In this document: piece after piece, positions 48,658-56,729 of the stretch
How the letters are laid out: the number at the start of each line of letters is the position of its first letter
Numbering within the stretch: position 1 is the stretch's first letter
Assembly (NCBI GenBank): GCA_947303465.1
Contig: CAMYYI010000005.1
Location: forward strand, 20,859-84,858
DNA: 64,000 nt
Direction: 5' to 3'
Source of the DNA: an uncultured Bacteroidales bacterium
GTDB lineage: Bacteria; Bacteroidota; Bacteroidia; Bacteroidales; UBA932
Program-made: the position numbers and the translations under genes
The notes under the pieces: generated by a model
The model's input: the letters and a program-made list of their open reading frames with translations, nothing else
Database searches by the model: none
Told to the model about the DNA's origin: nothing

Positions 48658-49482
48658 TTATTGTGTGTCAAATAATTCCATTGTCTGTTCCAGGCTGAGG
48701 GCCTCCGAGATGTCGTATCCTCCGTTGCGGGTGCGGCGCAGCGAATCCAGAAAGGCTCCGCTGTCGAGAGCCTCTCCCAGGTCCCTGGCAAGGGCGCGTA
48801 TGTAGGTGCCCTTTGAGCAGTCGACCCTTATCAATGCGTGCTTTAGGGTTGCGTCACGGACGTCGGCAACGTTGATGCGGCCGCGGCCTTCCGTGGCCGG
48901 AACCGGATCCGGAGCGTCGAAGCGCTCGTCGAAGCGGAGCAGCTCCAGTCCGTAGATATTGATGAGTGACGATTGAAGCACGTCCCCAGGGTCGAAGGAT
49001 TCGCCCCGTGCCTGGGCCTCCCTGAGCAGGCGGCGTGCGGTTTCGTAGGCCCTCACTCCGTCTACCGATTTGGCGCTGAAAAGCGGAGCGACCTGCCGCT
49101 GCTCGCCGACGAATCCGGGCAGAACCGCCTTGACGGAGGCCTCTGTAACGCCTTCCAGCGGGCAGATTCTGTCTATCGGCTTCTCCAGGTCGTAGGAGGG
49201 GGTGACGGCGCCGAAGCACACTCCGGCAAGGTACTGTTTTTCAGACGCTTGCAATTCCTCCGCCCGGCGTGTTGCGGGCCCGATGCAGACCAGCAGTATG
49301 CCGGTGGCCAGCGGGTCCAGGGTGCCGGCGTGCCCCACCTTCAGGTTCTTCTTTCCGAAGTGCCGGCACGCAGCCCATTTTATCTTGCGCACGAGGTCGG
49401 CGGAGGTCCATCGGTACGGCTTATCCACCGGCAGCACTATGCCGTCGGGGTAGTCGGCGATGTCGCGGGATAACCCTGTCAT
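48658..49482 (-). CDS. truB: tRNA pseudouridine(55) synthase
   Basis: Makes pseudouridine 55 in the T-loop of tRNAs. The catalytic Asp is D55 in KVGHAGTLDPLATGILLVC. VDKPYRWTSADLV at the N-terminus, LFSAKSVDGVRAYETAR and DCSKGTYIRALARDLGEAL are all family motifs. 274 residues is slightly long, with an insertion near ATEGRGRINVADV. The start codon ATG 49482 and the first bases of the gene are part of a dispersed repeat that fills the gap to rpiB. Confidence 0.93.
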   Translation of the reverse strand: MTGLSRDIADYPDGIVLPVDKPYRWTSADLVRKIKWAACRHFGKKNLKVGHAGTLDPLATGILLVCIGPATRRAEELQASEKQYLAGVCFGAVTPSYDLEKPIDRICPLEGVTEASVKAVLPGFVGEQRQVAPLFSAKSVDGVRAYETARRLLREAQARGESFDPGDVLQSSLINIYGLELLRFDERFDAPDPVPATEGRGRINVADVRDATLKHALIRVDCSKGTYIRALARDLGEALDSGAFLDSLRRTRNGGYDISEALSLEQTMELFDTQ

Positions 49483-49509
49483 TCTGAGGAACGCAGTGAC
49501 GAAGAATCT
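49476..49509. repeat. Dispersed palindromic repeat spanning the rpiB stop and truB start
   Basis: CTGTCATTCTGAGGAACGCA then GTGACGAAGAATCT. Same type as the copies in dapF (5628-5656) and uvrA (23390-23419). On the minus strand it contains most of the rpiB stop codon at one end (TAG at 49508-49510) and the truB ATG (49480-49482) at the other. Confidence 0.75.
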
Positions 49510-49939
49510 ACCTTACAGGAATCTTTTCAATGCGGCGAGCATGCCTGCCGCCGGCGAATTCGGTCACCATCCATTCCCGCACCATGCTTACCACCATGCG
49601 GTAGCTCGCAAAACGGGCCGGCACCACCAGCACGTTAGCCAGGTTGTGCTCCTTTACCAGATGTGCGATGGCGGTGTTCCAGGCAAGCCCGGCACGAATG
49701 CCCTGGTGCTTGTTGAGGGTGATGGCCATTCCGTTGCCGGTGCCGCAGATGGCGATACCCTTGTCTACTTCTCCCTTTTCCACGGCGACGGCCAGGGGAT
49801 GGGCGAAGTCTGCATAGTCGCAGGAATCTTCAGTGTCGGTGCCGAAGTTCACCACCTTGTGACCCTTGCCCTCAAGGTATTTTATCAGCTTGAACTTGTA
49901 CTCCACGCCGGCGTGGTCGTTGCAGATACCTATGGTCAT
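49508..49939 (-). CDS. rpiB: Ribose-5-phosphate isomerase B
   Basis: Interconverts ribose 5-phosphate and ribulose 5-phosphate in the pentose phosphate pathway. IGICNDHAGVEYKFKLIKYL at the N-terminus carries the substrate His (H9), and the catalytic Cys is C65 in GIAICGTGNGMAI. NKHQGIRAGLAWN and NVLVVPARF complete the family. 143 residues is standard. The start overlaps the stop of the glycosyltransferase gene by 4 bp. Confidence 0.95.
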   Translation of the reverse strand: MTIGICNDHAGVEYKFKLIKYLEGKGHKVVNFGTDTEDSCDYADFAHPLAVAVEKGEVDKGIAICGTGNGMAITLNKHQGIRAGLAWNTAIAHLVKEHNLANVLVVPARFASYRMVVSMVREWMVTEFAGGRHARRIEKIPVR

Positions 49940-50886
49940 AGTTCTTCTTTTATGTTGTACTTGTTACGTTCCGGGGCGGAACGGGCTATCATCTCTCCCA
50001 GCAGGCCCGCCAGGAACAGCATCACGCCCAGCACTACCGCCAGCAGGGCCAGGTAGAACAAGGGCTGGTCAGTGACTGCGCGGAACTTGAGCCCTTGCGC
50101 CTGGTTCACCAGCTTCTCCACGATTATCCACACTGTCATCACGAATCCGGCCAGGAACATCAGCAGACCTGTGGTGCCGAAGAAGTGCATGGGCTTTTTC
50201 CCGAAAGTGCTCAGGAACCACAGGCTCTGCAGGTCCAGGAAGCCGTTTACGAAGCGCTCCAGACCGAATTTGCTCTTGCCGTATTTGCGTTTTTCGTGAT
50301 GAACTTCCTTCTCGCCTATCCTGGAGAATCCGGCGTTCTTGGCCAGATAGGGGATATATCGGTGCATCTCGCCATAGACTTCCACACTTTTTACCACTTC
50401 GTTGCGGTAGGCCTTGAGTCCGCAGTTCATGTCATGCAGCTTGATTCCGGTGATGCGCCGGGCAGTGCAGTTGTACAGGCGGGATGGGAGATTCTTGGTT
50501 ATGGCATTGTCCTTACGGTGCTTCTTCCAGCCGCTTACCAGGTCGTATCCCTCTTCCGTTATCATGCGGTGCATTTCCGGAATCTCGGCAGGGTCGTCCT
50601 GAAGGTCGGCGTCCATGGTCACGACCACGTCGCCCCGGGCGCGCGCGAATCCGCAGTACAGGGCGGCCGATTTGCCGTAATTGCGGCGGAAGCGGACTCC
50701 GTGCACGTTGGGGAAGGATGCTGAAAGATCCCGTATGCATTCCCACGAGCCGTCGGTGCTGCCGTCGTCTATAAACAGTATCTCGTAGCTCCAGCCGTGC
50801 TCCTGCATGACTTCCGCTATACGTTCGCGGAGCTCCGGCAGGGACTCGCGCTCATTGAGCAGGGGAACTATTACTGATATATCCAT
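49936..50886 (-). CDS. Family 2 glycosyltransferase (DPM/GtrB-like)
   Basis: Membrane glycosyltransferase that probably moves a sugar from a nucleotide donor to polyprenyl phosphate. GT-A motifs: SVIVPLLNERESLPELRE, LFIDDGSTDGSW, and the donor and metal site VTMDADLQDDPAEIPEM. Two C-terminal transmembrane helices at about 230-260 and 270-300 fit the DPM1/GtrB/ArnC group. 316 residues. It lies between DUF4199 (3-bp gap) and rpiB (overlap). The transferred sugar is unknown. Confidence 0.9.
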   Translation of the reverse strand: MDISVIVPLLNERESLPELRERIAEVMQEHGWSYEILFIDDGSTDGSWECIRDLSASFPNVHGVRFRRNYGKSAALYCGFARARGDVVVTMDADLQDDPAEIPEMHRMITEEGYDLVSGWKKHRKDNAITKNLPSRLYNCTARRITGIKLHDMNCGLKAYRNEVVKSVEVYGEMHRYIPYLAKNAGFSRIGEKEVHHEKRKYGKSKFGLERFVNGFLDLQSLWFLSTFGKKPMHFFGTTGLLMFLAGFVMTVWIIVEKLVNQAQGLKFRAVTDQPLFYLALLAVVLGVMLFLAGLLGEMIARSAPERNKYNIKEEL

Positions 50887-50889
50887 AAG

Positions 50890-51462
50890 TTATTGATTGT
50901 CAGGGCCGGCAGGCTGGTTGAACGGGTTGCGTGACGGGATATTGCGGGAGAAGATGGTCGCCAGGATGGTACCGAAAAGCCAGCACCAGACCAGGTTTAT
51001 GAAGAAGGTAATCGTAGGCATGCGCGGCGCCAGTTCCGTCAAGCTTTCCATCTGGTCTTCCGTGAACATGCCCTCATACATCTGCATGGCTGCGTCCATG
51101 GATTCGGCGAACATATCCGGCTGGATGAAGAGCGCCCACGCCAGGCTGAAGCCGGCATACAGCAGGGCGGAAAGGAGGGCGGTGGCGGTCCCGAAGCGGA
51201 AGCTCTGGTGGTTTGTGATTCCTTCGTTGCCATCGGCATACTTCTGCATGAAGTACTTCATCAGGCGTATGCAGGCATAGAGCTTTGCCACCCATAGAAG
51301 TATGCCCGCCACATTGACAACGGCGGCTCCGGCACCGGAAGCGTTGATCTTGCCCATGAGGGCTGTACAAACCATGTAAACTATGGAAACCAGACCCAGT
51401 ACGAGCCCGCTGCGGGCGGCCTCGTTCCACAGGCTTTTTGTTACGAACTCATTGTCTTTCAT
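50890..51462 (-). CDS. DUF4199 family membrane protein
   Basis: 190 residues with four hydrophobic segments (about 18-38, 43-68, 80-105 and 150-175). SLWNEAARSGLVLGLVSIVY is the typical start of this Bacteroidota family of unknown function. ATG 51462 (MKDNEFVTKSLWNE) is chosen; the frame is open farther upstream but crosses the promoter and the divergent thrS start. It is the first gene of a six-gene run to 46996. Only 4 nt separate the -7 box from the start codon. Confidence 0.85.
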   Translation of the reverse strand: MKDNEFVTKSLWNEAARSGLVLGLVSIVYMVCTALMGKINASGAGAAVVNVAGILLWVAKLYACIRLMKYFMQKYADGNEGITNHQSFRFGTATALLSALLYAGFSLAWALFIQPDMFAESMDAAMQMYEGMFTEDQMESLTELAPRMPTITFFINLVWCWLFGTILATIFSRNIPSRNPFNQPAGPDNQ

Positions 51463-51466
51463 AACA

Positions 51467-51474
51467 CAAATATA
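51467..51474 (-). promoter_or_regulatory. -7 box of the DUF4199-rpiB-truB operon
   Basis: TATATTTG on the minus strand, 4 nt before ATG 51462; the transcript would start at or next to the start codon. No clear -33 TTG at the expected place. Divergent from the thrS box 12 bp away. Confidence 0.55.
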
Positions 51475-51485
51475 GATATTTTTTG

Positions 51486-51493
51486 TAACTTTG
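51486..51493 (+). promoter_or_regulatory. -7 box of the thrS-infC-ribosomal protein operon
   Basis: TAACTTTG on the plus strand, 24 nt before ATG 51518. No clear -33 element. Its position shows that the short thrS start is not an artefact of a missed upstream exon-like part. Confidence 0.55.
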
Positions 51494-51517
51494 CAGACTG
51501 CATAATAAAACAATTGT

Positions 51518-53305
51518 ATGTTGACAATAGCATTTACAGATGGCACCATCCGTCCCTGGGACGATGACGAGGCAAAACACATCTTCTGGCATTCTTCTGC
51601 GCACCTTATGGCAGAGGCCCTGGAGGCCCTGTACCCGGGCGTCAAGTTCGGCGTAGGACCTGCCGTGGAAACTGGATTCTACTACGACGTGGACCTGGGC
51701 GACGCGCAGATCAGCGAGGCGGATCTCAAGAAGATTGAGGATAAAATGATAGAGCTGGCGCGCTCCAAGGAGACTTTCGAGCGCAGCGAGGTCTCCAAGG
51801 CCGACGCTCTCAAGTACTTCACTGAAAAGGGTGATCCCTACAAGGTGGAGCTTATCCATGACCTCGAGGACGGAACCATCACATTTTATAAGAACGGTTG
51901 CTTTACAGACCTTTGCCGCGGTCCTCACGTAAAGCATGTGGACGATATCAAAGCGGTGAAACTCACCGCTATAGCAGGAGCATACTGGAAAGGCGACCAG
52001 AACCGCCAGCAGCTTACCCGCATCTACGGCGTTACCTTCCCCAAGAAGAGCATGCTGGACGAGTATCTGGTGATGGTGGAAGAGGCCAAGAAGCGCGACC
52101 ACCGCAAGCTGGGCAAGGAAATGGAACTGTTTACCTTCTCCGGGCGCGTTGGCCTCGGATTGCCTCTGTGGCTGCCCCGCGGCGCCGTCATGCGCAACAT
52201 CCTGGAGAACTTCCTCCGTGTCAAGCAGGCGGAGCTGGGCTACCTGCCCGTCGTAACCCCGCATATCGGAAGCAAGGAACTCTATGTTACTTCCGGCCAC
52301 TATGCCAAGTACGGAAAGGATTCCTTCCAGCCCATACATACCCCCCAGGAGGGTGAGGAGTACATGCTCAAACCCATGAACTGCCCTCATCACTGCGAGA
52401 TTTTCCGCAGCGCCCCCCGCTCCTACCGCGACCTGCCTCTCCGTTTTGCGGAGTTCGGCACCGTGTACCGTTACGAGCAGAGCGGTGAGCTCCACGGACT
52501 TACCCGCGTTCGCGGTTTCACCCAGGACGACGCCCACCTGTTCTGCCGTCCCGACCAGCTGCAGGAGGAATTCGAAAAGGTTATCGACCTCATCCTCTAC
52601 GTCTTCAAGACCCTCAAGATGACGGACTACATGGCCCAGATTTCCCTGCGCGACCCCAAGAATACGGAAAAGTACATCGGCTCCGACGAGCACTGGGAGA
52701 TGGCTGAGAAGGCTATCATCGAGGCGGCTGAGAAGAAGGGCCTCAAGACTGTGGTCGAGCTCGGAGAAGCCGCTTTCTACGGCCCCAAGCTGGACTTCAT
52801 GGTCAAGGACGCCATCGGCCGCAAGTGGCAGCTCGGCACCATTCAGGTAGATTACAACCTGCCTGAGCGCTTCGAACTTGAGTTTACCGATGCGGACGGC
52901 AGCAAGCAGCGCCCCGTCATGATCCACCGCGCACCTTTCGGCTCGCTTGAGCGTTTCACCGCCGTGGTGCTTGAGCACACCGCCGGACATCTGCCCGTAT
53001 GGCTCTCGCCCGAGCAGGTCAAAGTGCTGCCAATCAGCGAAAAATATGCAGATTATGCAGAAAAAGTTTGCGAATTGCTGAAAAATTCCGATATTCGCGC
53101 CTCCATAGACTCTCGTAACGAGACACTGGGCAAGAGGATTCGTGAGATATCCCTGCTACGCGTGCCTGTGATTGCGATTGTCGGTGAAAAAGAGGCAACT
53201 GATGGCACCGTCTCCGTGAGAAGGGAAGGTGTCGATCAGGGTGCCATGAACGTTGAACAGTTTATAGAGTACATTAAAACAGCGGTAGCTGAAGAATTAG
53301 CTTGA
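51518..53305 (+). CDS. thrS: Threonine--tRNA ligase lacking most of the TGS domain
   Basis: Class-II synthetase charging tRNA-Thr. Usual bacterial length is about 640-650; here 595. The editing domain starts at once ([20 protein letters not shown]), with only [20 protein letters not shown] before it, where relatives have a complete TGS domain of about 60 residues. The catalytic core is complete: [16 protein letters not shown], the zinc Cys in [34 protein letters not shown] (motif 2) and [15 protein letters not shown] (motif 3). The anticodon domain is at about 495-595. Frame and promoter position argue that the short N-terminus is real. The stop overlaps the infC start (TGATG). Confidence 0.95.
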   Translation: MLTIAFTDGTIRPWDDDEAKHIFWHSSAHLMAEALEALYPGVKFGVGPAVETGFYYDVDLGDAQISEADLKKIEDKMIELARSKETFERSEVSKADALKYFTEKGDPYKVELIHDLEDGTITFYKNGCFTDLCRGPHVKHVDDIKAVKLTAIAGAYWKGDQNRQQLTRIYGVTFPKKSMLDEYLVMVEEAKKRDHRKLGKEMELFTFSGRVGLGLPLWLPRGAVMRNILENFLRVKQAELGYLPVVTPHIGSKELYVTSGHYAKYGKDSFQPIHTPQEGEEYMLKPMNCPHHCEIFRSAPRSYRDLPLRFAEFGTVYRYEQSGELHGLTRVRGFTQDDAHLFCRPDQLQEEFEKVIDLILYVFKTLKMTDYMAQISLRDPKNTEKYIGSDEHWEMAEKAIIEAAEKKGLKTVVELGEAAFYGPKLDFMVKDAIGRKWQLGTIQVDYNLPERFELEFTDADGSKQRPVMIHRAPFGSLERFTAVVLEHTAGHLPVWLSPEQVKVLPISEKYADYAEKVCELLKNSDIRASIDSRNETLGKRIREISLLRVPVIAIVGEKEATDGTVSVRREGVDQGAMNVEQFIEYIKTAVAEELA

Positions 53306-53895
53306 TGGCAGGACCATACAGACCCAAGCCGACCTACAAACCTGGCGGTCGCCGTCCGGACCCCCGCGGTCAGAAGAAGGACGAGAACGAACTCAACATC
53401 AACGGGCAGATTACTGCTCCGCAGGTGCGTCTCGTGGGAGACAATATCCCCGAACCCGGCATCTGGCCCATCGCAAAGGCGATGGAGCTGGCTGACCAGC
53501 TTGAGCTCGACCTGGTGGAAATCAGCGCCAAGGCAGATCCGCCCGTGTGCAAGATTCTGGATTACCAGAAGTACCTGTACCAGCAGCGCAAGAAAGCCAA
53601 GGAGATGAAGTCCAACGCCGCAAAGGTGGTCATCAAGGAAATACGTTTCGGCCCCAATACCGATGAGCACGACTTCCAGTTCAAACTCAAGCATGCGCAG
53701 GAGTTCCTGCAGGAAGGCTCCAAGGTCAAGGCGTCCATATTCTTCCGCGGCCGGTCCATCATGTTCGCAGAGCAGGGCGAAAAGCAGCTTCTCCGTTTTG
53801 CGGTGGAGCTCGAGCCCTACGGACGTGCGGAGAACATGCCTACGCTGGAAGGCAAGCGCATGACCATGATGCTGGCCCCGCTGAAAAAGAAATAA
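53305..53895 (+). CDS. infC: Translation initiation factor IF-3
   Basis: Binds the 30S subunit and checks start-codon choice. N-domain NINGQITAPQVRLVGDN; C-domain VVIKEIRFGPNTDEHDFQFK and VKASIFFRGRSIMFAEQGE. 196 residues including a 30-residue basic N-terminal extension. ATG 53305 is chosen, which overlaps the thrS stop; it is an ordinary ATG rather than the rare AUU seen in enterobacterial infC. Gene order thrS-infC-rpmI-rplT is the classical one. Confidence 0.96.
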   Translation: MAGPYRPKPTYKPGGRRPDPRGQKKDENELNINGQITAPQVRLVGDNIPEPGIWPIAKAMELADQLELDLVEISAKADPPVCKILDYQKYLYQQRKKAKEMKSNAAKVVIKEIRFGPNTDEHDFQFKLKHAQEFLQEGSKVKASIFFRGRSIMFAEQGEKQLLRFAVELEPYGRAENMPTLEGKRMTMMLAPLKKK

Positions 53896-53955
53896 CGGAA
53901 CTGCCGGCTCCGGCCGACAGTTTAAATATTAACTATTATTTAAATTTTTAAAACA

Positions 53956-54150
53956 ATGGCAAAGCTTAAAACCAACTCCGGTGCCAAAAAGCGTTTCACG
54001 CTTACCGGATCGGGAAAGATCAAGAGGAAGCATGCTTACCACAGCCACATCCTCACCAAGAAGACCAAAAAGCGTAAAAGAAATCTCGACCACTTCGCCC
54101 TTCTGGAGAAGGCCGACCTGGTGAGAGTAAAGGAAATGTTGGTTCTCTAA
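53956..54150 (+). CDS. rpmI: Large ribosomal subunit protein bL35
   Basis: 64 residues, highly basic. [20 protein letters not shown] and [16 protein letters not shown] are the family pattern. It sits 60 bp after infC and 12 bp before rplT. The gap before it is AT-rich next to the start and holds an imperfect GC hairpin near 53899-53922. Confidence 0.96.
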   Translation: MAKLKTNSGAKKRFTLTGSGKIKRKHAYHSHILTKKTKKRKRNLDHFALLEKADLVRVKEMLVL

Positions 54151-54162
54151 AAGTATTGAATT

Positions 54163-54507
54163 ATGCCTAGATCAGTTAACTCAGTCGCTTCACGCGCACG
54201 CCGCAAGAAGATTCTCAAGAGAACCCGCGGTAATTTCCTGTCTCGCAAAAATGTCTGGACAGTAGCAAAGAACACCTACGAGAAAGGTCTCACCTACGCT
54301 TATCGTGACCGCAGGGCCAAGAAGCGCAATTTCCGCGCCCTCTGGATACAGCGTATCAACGCAGCCGCCCGTCAGTACGGAATGTCCTATTCCCAGTTCA
54401 TGGGCAAGCTCGGCGCTCAGAACATCGGCCTCAACCGCAAGGTGCTCGCCGACCTGGCAATGAACAATCCCCAGGCGTTCGAAGCTATCATCAATTCTGT
54501 AAAATAG
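54163..54507 (+). CDS. rplT: Large ribosomal subunit protein bL20
   Basis: 114 residues. [20 protein letters not shown] at the N-terminus and [20 protein letters not shown] in the middle are diagnostic. Needed for early assembly of the 50S subunit. Standard position after rpmI. Confidence 0.97.
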   Translation: MPRSVNSVASRARRKKILKRTRGNFLSRKNVWTVAKNTYEKGLTYAYRDRRAKKRNFRALWIQRINAAARQYGMSYSQFMGKLGAQNIGLNRKVLADLAMNNPQAFEAIINSVK

Positions 54508-54514
54508 TATATAA

Positions 54515-55672
54515 GTGAGCCCGAGGAAGAAGATAAGGACCAAGAGCAAGTTCCTGAACTGGCTGCTTGACTGGGTGGACGCCATACTGTTCGCAGTGGT
54601 GGTGGTCACGCTCATCAACGTATTCTGGTTCCAGAGCTTCAAGATCCCTTCCTCTTCCATGGAAAGCAGTCTCTATACAGGAGACCATCTGTTCGTCAGC
54701 AAGCTGACCTACGGCGCACGTCTTCCCATGACCCCTCTGACCATCCCCTTCACGCACAACGTCATTGGACGCAGTGAGTCTTACTCCACTTCCGTCCAGT
54801 GGAAGTACAAGCGCCTGCCGGGATTCAGGAAGGTTCGCAAGGGAGACTGCGTGGTGTTCGGCTTCCCCAACGGGGATACGGTTCTTACCAAAGCTCCGGT
54901 TGAGGATTATCATGCCGTCGTACGTTATATGGGGCGCGATGCAGCAGTCGCTGCGCTCGGTCCCGTGCTCGTGCGGCCCATGGATAAGAAAGACCACTAC
55001 GTCAAGCGTTGCGTGGCTACTCCGGGAGATACCCTGGAAGTCCGCGACGGCCTCGTGTGGGTGAATGGGGAGCAGCAGACCGTATGGCCCGGCATCCAGT
55101 TGAGCTACAGGGTGGTAACGACCGGCAGGGAACTCAATCCCAAGATGGTGGACCAGCTGGGGCTTAACGTGAGCGAACTGCGTTTCTCTTCCTCCCTCCC
55201 CGGCTATCCGGAACTGCCCCTTACTGCAGAGATGCTGGAGCAGGTCAAGGGCATGAAGAATGTGGTCAGCGTGGAGCCGGTTCTGCAGACAGAATCTGCC
55301 GACTGGCGTGAGATTTTCCCTTTCTCGCCCCTTTACAGCTGGTCCCGCGACTCCTTCGGCCCCCTGTGGATCCCCCGCAAGGGTGCGACTGTGGAGATTA
55401 CGGAAACCACTCTGCCGCTCTACGAACGTATCATTCGTGATTATGAGCACTCCAGCGTAGAAGAGGCGCTTTCCGCAGGTTCATATACTTTCCAGCAGGA
55501 TTATTATTTCATGATGGGAGACAACAGGCACAATTCCCTGGACTCAAGGTACTGGGGTTTCGTTCCTGAAGATCATATAGTCGGACGTCCGGCAGTGATT
55601 TGGCTCTCCACCGATGAGGGACGGCAATTCCCTAAGAACATAAGGTGGCGCAGATTCTTCAAGTTTCTGTAG
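54515..55672 (+). CDS. lepB: Signal peptidase I
   Basis: Membrane serine protease that removes signal peptides. The start is GTG 54515, 7 bp after rplT. One N-terminal membrane helix at about 22-38 precedes the catalytic serine S48 in FKIPSSSMESSLYTGDHLF. The catalytic lysine is K164 in DHYVKRCVATPGDTLE. The late motif MMGDNRHNSLDSRYWGFVPE is conserved. 385 residues, with a large insertion (about 180-320) between the lysine block and the GDN motif, as in other Bacteroidota type I peptidases. Confidence 0.94.
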   Translation: MSPRKKIRTKSKFLNWLLDWVDAILFAVVVVTLINVFWFQSFKIPSSSMESSLYTGDHLFVSKLTYGARLPMTPLTIPFTHNVIGRSESYSTSVQWKYKRLPGFRKVRKGDCVVFGFPNGDTVLTKAPVEDYHAVVRYMGRDAAVAALGPVLVRPMDKKDHYVKRCVATPGDTLEVRDGLVWVNGEQQTVWPGIQLSYRVVTTGRELNPKMVDQLGLNVSELRFSSSLPGYPELPLTAEMLEQVKGMKNVVSVEPVLQTESADWREIFPFSPLYSWSRDSFGPLWIPRKGATVEITETTLPLYERIIRDYEHSSVEEALSAGSYTFQQDYYFMMGDNRHNSLDSRYWGFVPEDHIVGRPAVIWLSTDEGRQFPKNIRWRRFFKFL

Positions 55673-55707
55673 ACCCGTTTTAGAAAACAATTAAAAAACA
55701 GATAATT

Positions 55708-55950
55708 ATGGCAAAAGTTTGTCAAGTGACAGGAAGAAAGAGAATGAAAGGCAACAATGTTGCCCATTCCAAGCTCCGCACCAAGCGCGACTTCTCCCTC
55801 AACCTCAAGAACAAGAGGTTCTGGAGCGAGGAAGAGCAGAGGTACATCACCCTCAAAGTGTCCTGCAAGGGCATGAGGATCATTGAGAAGAACGGTCTCG
55901 AGGCTACGCTTCGCGACGCTCAGAAGAAAGGACTTATTAACCTTGTTTAA
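55708..55950 (+). CDS. rpmB: Large ribosomal subunit protein bL28
   Basis: 80 residues. [20 protein letters not shown] and [19 protein letters not shown] are the family pattern. First of the rpmB-rpmG-DUF4295 trio that is characteristic of Bacteroidota. It starts 35 bp after lepB. Confidence 0.96.
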   Translation: MAKVCQVTGRKRMKGNNVAHSKLRTKRDFSLNLKNKRFWSEEEQRYITLKVSCKGMRIIEKNGLEATLRDAQKKGLINLV

Positions 55951-55961
55951 TTTTTACGATT

Positions 55962-56150
55962 ATGGCAAAGAAAGCAAAAGGAAACAGGGTGCAGGTCATC
56001 CTCGAGTGCACAGAGCAGAAAGCTTCCGGAGTACCGGGCATTTCCCGCTACATCACTACCAAGAACAAGAAGAACACCCCCGACCGTCTGGAGCGTAAGA
56101 AATACAACCCTTACCTGAAGAAGGTCACTGTTCACCGTGAAATCAAATAA
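55962..56150 (+). CDS. rpmG: Large ribosomal subunit protein bL33
   Basis: 62 residues. [20 protein letters not shown] and [19 protein letters not shown] are typical. The Cys pairs of zinc-binding L33 are absent (a single Cys in ILECTEQ), so this is a zinc-independent form. Confidence 0.95.
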   Translation: MAKKAKGNRVQVILECTEQKASGVPGISRYITTKNKKNTPDRLERKKYNPYLKKVTVHREIK

Positions 56151-56168
56151 GTTATAGGAGATTAGATT

Positions 56169-56330
56169 ATGGCAAAGAAAGCCGTTGCAACCTTCGCTGC
56201 CAAGGCCGGTGCCAAGAGCATGGTCAAGTGCATCCGTATGGAGAAATCCCCCAAGACCGGCGCTTATGTTTTCACTGAGCAGCTGGTGGAAGCCGAGAAG
56301 GCAAAAGACTTCTTCGCAAACAAGAAGTAA
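56169..56330 (+). CDS. DUF4295 family small protein
   Basis: 53 residues, MAKKAVATFAAKAGAKSMVK then CIRMEKSPKTGAYVFTEQLV, ending FFANKK. Members of this Bacteroidota-specific family follow rpmG directly, as here (18-bp gap). The protein is small and basic, so a ribosome-associated role is often suspected, but nothing in the sequence proves it. It is short enough to be missed by length-filtered gene finding; the codon use and the GGAGATTAGATT leader before the ATG match its neighbours. Confidence 0.9.
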   Translation: MAKKAVATFAAKAGAKSMVKCIRMEKSPKTGAYVFTEQLVEAEKAKDFFANKK

Positions 56331-56349
56331 GTTTTAGTTCTATGGATTA

Positions 56350-56388
56350 ACGTCCGGCCGGTTTATCCGACCGGACGTTTTCTTTTTT
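56350..56388 (+). terminator. Terminator of the thrS-DUF4295 operon
   Basis: ACGTCCGGCCGG, loop TTTAT, CCGACCGGACGT, then TTTTCTTTTTT. A 12-bp stem with one G-U pair and a long T tract, 20 bp after the DUF4295 stop. Confidence 0.88.
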
Positions 56389-56566
56389 CCCGGGCCCGTT
56401 TTTGGGTACTTTTGGGCCCCGATGGCCGTTTTCTGCCGTTCCCGGGACCGTTTTGGGGCTCTTTTGGGCCCCAACGGACGTTTTCTGCCGTTCCCGGGAC
56501 CGTTTTTGGGCTCTTTTGGGCCCCAATGGCCGTTTTCTGCCGTTCCCGGGACCAAAACGTTGTCTC
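56389..56566. repeat. Tandem 52-bp repeat in the DUF4295-ftsY gap
   Basis: TTTTGGGCCCC recurs at 56410, 56462 and 56514, exactly 52 bp apart. Each unit continues with a GGCCG-type variant, TTTTCTGCCGTTCCCGGGAC and CGTTTT. A partial copy (CCCGGGCCCGTTTTTGGG) precedes the first, giving about 3.5 copies. Units differ at a few positions. The minus strand reads as an open frame with Arg/Lys-rich repeats, but this is a by-product of the 52-bp period. Confidence 0.85.
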
Positions 56567-56690
56567 TGCGGGCCCCGCCCCCTGCCCGTGCCCTGGGGGG
56601 GGCACGTCCCCCAGAGGCTCTGCCTCCGGCTACTCTGCGCCGTGCGGCTTTTAACCAAAACCCGGACAGACCCCGACTGGGATGCACACT
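56567..56690. other. GC-rich gap before ftsY without a gene
   Basis: Holds a hairpin CGTGCC-CTGGGGG-GGGCACG at 56587-56606, whose CGTGnCC / GGnCACGT ends resemble the hairpin of the core in the EamA, uvrA and pbpC elements. It is followed by CCCCCAGAGGCTCTGCCTCC. I see no coding potential or RNA gene. Confidence 0.4.
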
Positions 56691-56692
56691 TT

Positions 56693-56723
56693 TTGCAATT
56701 ATTCTAAAAAATCGGTACATTTG
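56693..56723 (+). promoter_or_regulatory. ftsY-pheT promoter, nearly leaderless
   Basis: TTG (56693-56695), 20 bp, TACATTTG (56716-56723), then 6 nt to ATG 56730. Full Bacteroidota consensus with the transcript expected to begin at about the start codon. Confidence 0.7.
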
Positions 56724-56729
56724 TAAGTT

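Noticed and set aside
51449..52990. Open frame of over 500 codons antisense to thrS
   Set aside because: It mirrors the thrS codons in a GC-rich gene; there is no start context and no recognisable domain, while thrS is certain.
53896..53955. Autoregulatory leader for rpmI/rplT (L20-type pseudoknot)
   Set aside because: Only an imperfect GC hairpin is visible, and I could not form a structure that mimics the L20 binding site.
56389..56566. Possible CRISPR array
   Set aside because: The 52-bp units are contiguous without variable spacers, and there are no cas genes in the window.
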